Source of the DNA: Anarhynchus alexandrinus | Taxonomy: Eukaryota; Chordata; Aves; Charadriiformes; Charadriidae | Direction: 5' to 3' | NCBI GenBank assembly: GCA_008711295.1 | Contig: VUYV01000020.1 | Location: 1,251,113-1,315,112, forward strand | Length of the DNA: 64,000 nucleotides | Shown: positions 60,041 to 64,000 of the stretch, piece after piece | How positions within the stretch are numbered: position 1 is the stretch's first letter | How the letters are laid out: every line of letters begins with the position of its first letter | Position numbers and translations under genes: made by a program | The notes under the pieces: model-generated | Database searches by the model: none | What the model saw: only the letters and a program-made list of their open reading frames with translations | What the model was told of the DNA's origin: nothing

Positions 60041-63000
60041 CAGCAATTCAGGAGGAGCCCCAAAACCTGTGATTATGTTTTACTGTGCAAAACCATATTA
60101 GTTAGTTATGTTTTCCAGAGATGAGTTCCAAATCCCTCACAGCATGTTTAGTAAAAGTAACAGTAGTCTAAAGCCTGGGTCACTAAAAATAAACAACCTT
60201 TATCTACTCTACAGCTCTATCCACTTATCTACACCTCTATCCACTTTAATAAACCACCAGGTGACTTAACTGCTTTGACAGGTTTCTACAGTTAAGTCAC
60301 TCCTAAAACTAGTTTCTTTAGACACCGTGCAGCCGTATTTTTATGTTTTCCAGCTTCCCTGAATTGCTACGCTAAGCAAGTCATGCATAGCCACCAAAGG
60401 CAGAACTGTTTATAGCTAGAATGGGATTCACTCACGAGATGGAGTAAAGCTTGTGGTAGCAACTACATCTGATGATCCATGAACTAAACTCCCAGTGGTG
60501 TCAATGTAAGAGCTTTCTCTTATGCGCATTTGCTGGGGATCTGTTGCCATGTAATTGAGGCTGGATTCGGTGACTACCCTGGCTGTCTTCCCTGCCTTTA
60601 CACTGACCAACCTAATGTCGGTCCAGAGCAACGCAGTGTGGGGAGGAGGAGCTGAAGTTCAAAAGAAAAGAACCCTCTAAACCTTATCATTAAGTCTTCC
60701 TCAGGGACTTGGGTTTCAAGCAGACTCTCTGAGGGTTGCATAAGTGAGACCAAAGAAACCCTGGACTGCGTATGCAAAAATAACACAATGAAAGCCTGAA
60801 GGCAGACAGTGGGATGGAGGACACAAATCATCCCCCAACAGCTTCTGGAGTGGTGAAACCTCTCCTGTGAATAGTTCATTGCTGAGGAAATGGTCTGTCC
60901 TAGAGGATCAGTTAACAGTGAACTGGGTTCTCCCCCTTGTCAAGTAGCCGCAGAGCTAAGAGGTATCCAAGATGGCATTTCTGCTTTACCTCTTGTTGGA
61001 CAGTTAAAGTTTTCTACTAATTTAGCAAGAGGGGGAGGGAGGGAGCTACTTTTCTGGCCTCGTGGCTACAACATGCCAGGCAGGGGGGAGAGTCACCTGA
61101 GGTATTAGGTCTGCTCCAGGGAGGAGCTTATTATTTTTGCAAATTTGAGCCCCATCAGCAGAAGTCCTAGACAGTCACTCACCTCTGGGGTGAGGGCATG
61201 GGGGTGCGAGCCCAGATCTGGGAGGTGGCCAAGATATTGGCTTAAGACAGCTCACTCATCACCGTGCTGTACTTTCAGTTGACTTAAAGCTTTCCGGTGA
61301 CTGGAGTAAATTTTTAAAAATGTTTTAGCAACAAAACAAAGAAGCCAAAGAAGAGACTTGTTTCTAAACAAACAGTTTGGTGATGATTTTTTCTTTCTTT
61401 TAATTTGGCTGCTGAACCAGTAACATCTGCAGTATTAAAGGCAGTGAACTATGTCTCTTGTGGTAATAAGTCATCCCCCTCTCCCTTTTGGTTGCATGGG
61501 TTCAAGAAGGGCAACAACAACTCTGGCCCCGTAGTTCTGCAGAAACCAAAGCTGATGTTCTCAAGAATGACTACTGAGTACACTGCCTTGGGCTTAGCTT
61601 TGTTTTATCTGAGGTGTTTGGACTGTCTCCCACTTCCTGAAAAATCCCACTCATAGAAGCTAGGTATTTGCAGTCACTTTTTGGCACAAAAATCCCTGGC
61701 TGATGAGTCAAGTTTCTGGTAAAGGAATGATGGCTTCTCCCCATGGCCAGGGATAAATGGGGATGCTGGCAGTGAGGGATGTGTCCAGCTACCTGCCTTC
61801 TCCTGATTCCTGAGGCACAGTCTGCAACAGGATCATGCATTTTTATTTGTTCACTTTTCTGTTGTCCATCTTGTCTCTTTTGTGGGACAGATGAGCATGA
61901 AAAGACCTAAACTCAGTGCTCAGTCCTCAACAAAAACATTAACATCATTCACCTTCCAGAGCTCTGCTCCAGCTGCTCCACACCATATCCTTTATTAGAT
62001 ACTTGTATGAATAATAATATCCGCAGTTAGACTAGCTAGGATTGCAACAGAAAAAGAAGTTAACCCTCCTGCTTCAGGACACAAAGCAATTCAGAGGGAA
62101 GGTTTGCCAGCCCTGGAGTTCATACAGCCTTCTCCGCAGCATCCAGCACCACCCGCACCCCTTCCTCCACTCCTTCTTCCTGGCCTCCTGCGCTGTCTTT
62201 CGGGATTTTTGCTTGTTGCCAGCTTTCACCCCTGCCTCGAGAGGCAGGCTGTTCACCCTGTTGAACAGGGTGCCCTTTCCCCATATGCAGCCGGTTCCAG
62301 CTCTCCACGTTCATCCTGGGTTTTGTCAGCCGTCCCTTGCCACCGCTTGCAGTGAAAATTTCTGTTCCTCCTGCCTCAGCTCTGCTGCTCCCTTCTCCCC
62401 GTCCTCAGCCCTCCCCACCTTCCTTGCTGCCTTTTGCTTTTCCTTTTCTCTCTCTCCCCAAGAGCAGGGTTTAGAGGCCAGGTGAGCATTCAGAGTTGGG
62501 GCTGGACCTGCTGGAGCTGAGCCCACACATGCCTGCAGAGGCACTTCCACCCGGCAGCACTCGCTGCCTGCAGGAAGGAGGTGGGAGTCTCCCAACCCAC
62601 CTTGGGCTCCATTTCCTGCACCCTGAGAGAGACAAGTGTGACACTGAGGTTCTCCTTGGCCTCCTGGTTCCACCAACAAGACCCTGCAGGACCCTTCTGC
62701 CTGCCCGTAGTCCCATGCTGAGGTGTGGCCCATGGCGCTGATATCCCTCGTTACCAGGGCTGCCTCCTTCCCCCCTGTTGATGTTGGGTTATGAAAGGTG
62801 TTCCCATTTGCCTCAAAACACTGAGTTACAGAGGTATGAAGATTTTTGCAGCATGCCCATCTCTGCTTTTTCATTGCTGCACGGTAAGATGAGCAGGGAA
62901 AATATTCCTTCTAGCCTCCTTCAGATCAATCATTCAACCCCCCCCTTTGCTTACAGGATGCTGGATAAAGATGAGAGCTGCTGTCTAGTGTGCCAGCCAA

Positions 63001-63054
63001 AACAGTCTCATTTTTTACACATTCTCCCCAAACCACTGCTTTTTATTTATATTT
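60041..63054. other. Gene-free stretch
   Basis: No gene. 62.12-62.47 kb is pyrimidine-rich on the plus strand, so its minus frame of 182 codons (62326-62874) is rich in K/E/R/G low complexity and is not credible. Two adjacent hairpins lie at 62231-62272. Confidence 0.55.
62231..62272. repeat. Two adjacent short inverted repeats
   Basis: First hairpin: CCTGCCT, loop CGAG, AGGCAGG (62231-62248). Second: CACCCTGTT, one central G, AACAGGGTG (62254-62272). Both stems are perfect. There is no T-run or gene next to them, so they are not terminators. They may simply be chance structure. Confidence 0.8.
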
Positions 63055-63131
63055 GGATTGTAATTTGCCTGGAGCTGGGACCATCCTTCCATTCTATTTG
63101 CGTGGCATCAAGCACAAGGATCTCACTGGGT
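63055..63131 (+). repeat. Candidate ancient amniote interspersed repeat, SINE tail type
   Basis: GATTGTAATTTGCCTGGAGC, then TGGGACCATC, ATTCTATTTG, and CATCAAGCACAAGG follow a pattern I know from many amniote genomes (GATTGTAAACTCCT-GGGGCA, then GGGACCATCT, TGTGTTTGTACAGC, and ACCTAGCACAATGGG). It is the same kind of tail as the right part of 56482-56612. The family name is not recalled. Confidence 0.5.
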
Positions 63132-63838
63132 TAGTAGCGTTCCTCAGGCGCTGACCAGGTACCGTGGATGCTGACTTCACTGGCTGGTTATATCAGAGTA
63201 TATCAGTAATCCAGGGCCGGAAGAGGAGTGACAGAACAGCCCGTCAACCAGTCCTCCAAGCTGGGACATTTTTCCTGTCCCTCCTCCCTGCTGCTATAAG
63301 AAAGCATAATGTTATCTGCTGCAAGAGTTTCGCTGAGGGAAGTTTACACAGCCTAATTCTGCTGGTACGTGTGCCAATGCAGAAGGTCTGAGAGTAAACG
63401 CCCTCTCAGGACTTGGTGTTCCCATTTTGAGGTAGGAGACATGATAACTAAATACTAAGCAAAGAAAATAGACTCACCAGTGCATCTCAATGCGGACAAC
63501 AGACTTCAAGCCACAGAGCTTGGTGCCTCCCACCAGATATCTCCTAACCTGCTCTCACCTTGCCCTCTTTCATTTTTCTTTCTTTCTAATCTTTCCCTTA
63601 TCATAGGCTGGAAAATGTACCAAAGCAGAAGATGGACTCCTTCCAACTCTCATCCCTGTCTGCTTTCATTCTGTGTTTTTCTTCTCCTCTCTCCCATTGA
63701 GATCATTCACCCATAGCCAAAAACAAAAAGCAGCAGGTTCAAATGGAAGCCTGTTACAGACCATGGTTTGCTGTGCACCTTGTAATAGGCCTGGAAGAGC
63801 ATGGTCACATACCCTAGAGGTGAGGAGTTTATAACGGC
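63132..63838. other. Spacer, no gene
   Basis: Unique-looking sequence with short frames; a TTTCTTTC-type pyrimidine run lies near 63575. Confidence 0.55.
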
Positions 63839-63901
63839 CTGATCCCAAGCCCTGTAAGGTAAACGGCATCCTTTCCATTGGTTTCAAGGGGCTTTGGATC
63901 G
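63839..63901. repeat. Candidate ancient amniote interspersed repeat (near-palindromic type)
   Basis: CTGATCCCAAGCCCTGTAAG, then CCTTTCCATTGGTTTC and AAGGGGCTTTGGATCG show the two inverted arms of the same pattern as 26025-26092. The right arm (GGCTTTGGATC) is the better preserved. Family name not recalled. Confidence 0.45.
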
Positions 63902-64000
63902 TGTTGTAAATAGTCCAGCAAGATACTGTACATGGATATGACAACTATTTATAGGACTTATGGTAGATAAGATGTGTACTCACCATCTAAATCTAGCCAC

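Noticed and set aside
62231..62272. Hairpins as transcription terminators
   Set aside because: This is vertebrate DNA with no adjacent gene and no T-run. Bacterial-type terminators do not apply.
62326..62874. 182-codon minus-strand open frame rich in K, E, R and G
   Set aside because: It is the complement of pyrimidine-rich low-complexity DNA, which removes stops and creates charged low-complexity peptide.

Overview
This is non-coding DNA from a large vertebrate genome, most likely a bird. The best evidence is a series of CR1 LINE fragments. Several have the avian-type 3' end, which closes with the octamer ATTCTRTG, and some still encode recognisable pieces of CR1 ORF2. I see no L1, Alu or other mammal-type repeats, and interspersed repeats are sparse, which fits a bird. 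Turtle or crocodilian DNA also carries CR1 and cannot be fully excluded. The species cannot be named from the sequence.

I found no protein-coding gene, tRNA, rRNA or other structured RNA gene that I can support. The longest open frame (about 218 codons, minus strand, 38.9-39.5 kb) is a decayed CR1 reverse transcriptase. All other frames are under 200 codons, about what chance gives in 64 kb read six ways. They have no recognisable domains and often mirror a frame on the other strand. The window looks like an intergenic or intronic stretch.

Layout. 0-28 kb: mostly unique sequence with one tiny CR1 tail (7.07 kb), a CpG-rich patch with a MAF/AP-1-type palindrome (9.7-10.0 kb), an (AT)10 run (12.0 kb), an old palindromic repeat (17.6 kb), a 68-bp tandem duplication (18.03 kb) and a 17-bp tandem repeat (24.3 kb). 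28.2-31.7 kb: a cluster of three CR1 pieces. One is a roughly 1.9-kb minus-strand copy that keeps endonuclease motifs but has lost its RT core. The second is an old plus-strand copy facing it, and the third is a short younger-looking tail. 38.5-40.3 kb: a 0.9-kb minus-strand CR1 RT fragment and a plus-strand CR1 tail. 43.4 kb: a very old CR1 trace. 49-57 kb: MIR/CORE-SINE-like remnants, two copies of an unnamed repeat of about 112 bp, another CR1 (52.1 kb), and two CpG-island-like patches (53.3 and 54.9-55.4 kb). 58.3 kb: a clear avian-type CR1. 59.95 kb: a pure-purine tract of 95 bases rich in AAGGG.

No genes here work together, and I found no convincing new biological system. The observations most worth checking are the unnamed repeat pair, the CpG-island-like patches in a gene-free region, the long polypurine tract, and the 1.9-kb CR1 with its internal deletion. 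AT-rich blocks that look like conserved non-coding elements are listed only as candidates, because one sequence cannot show conservation.
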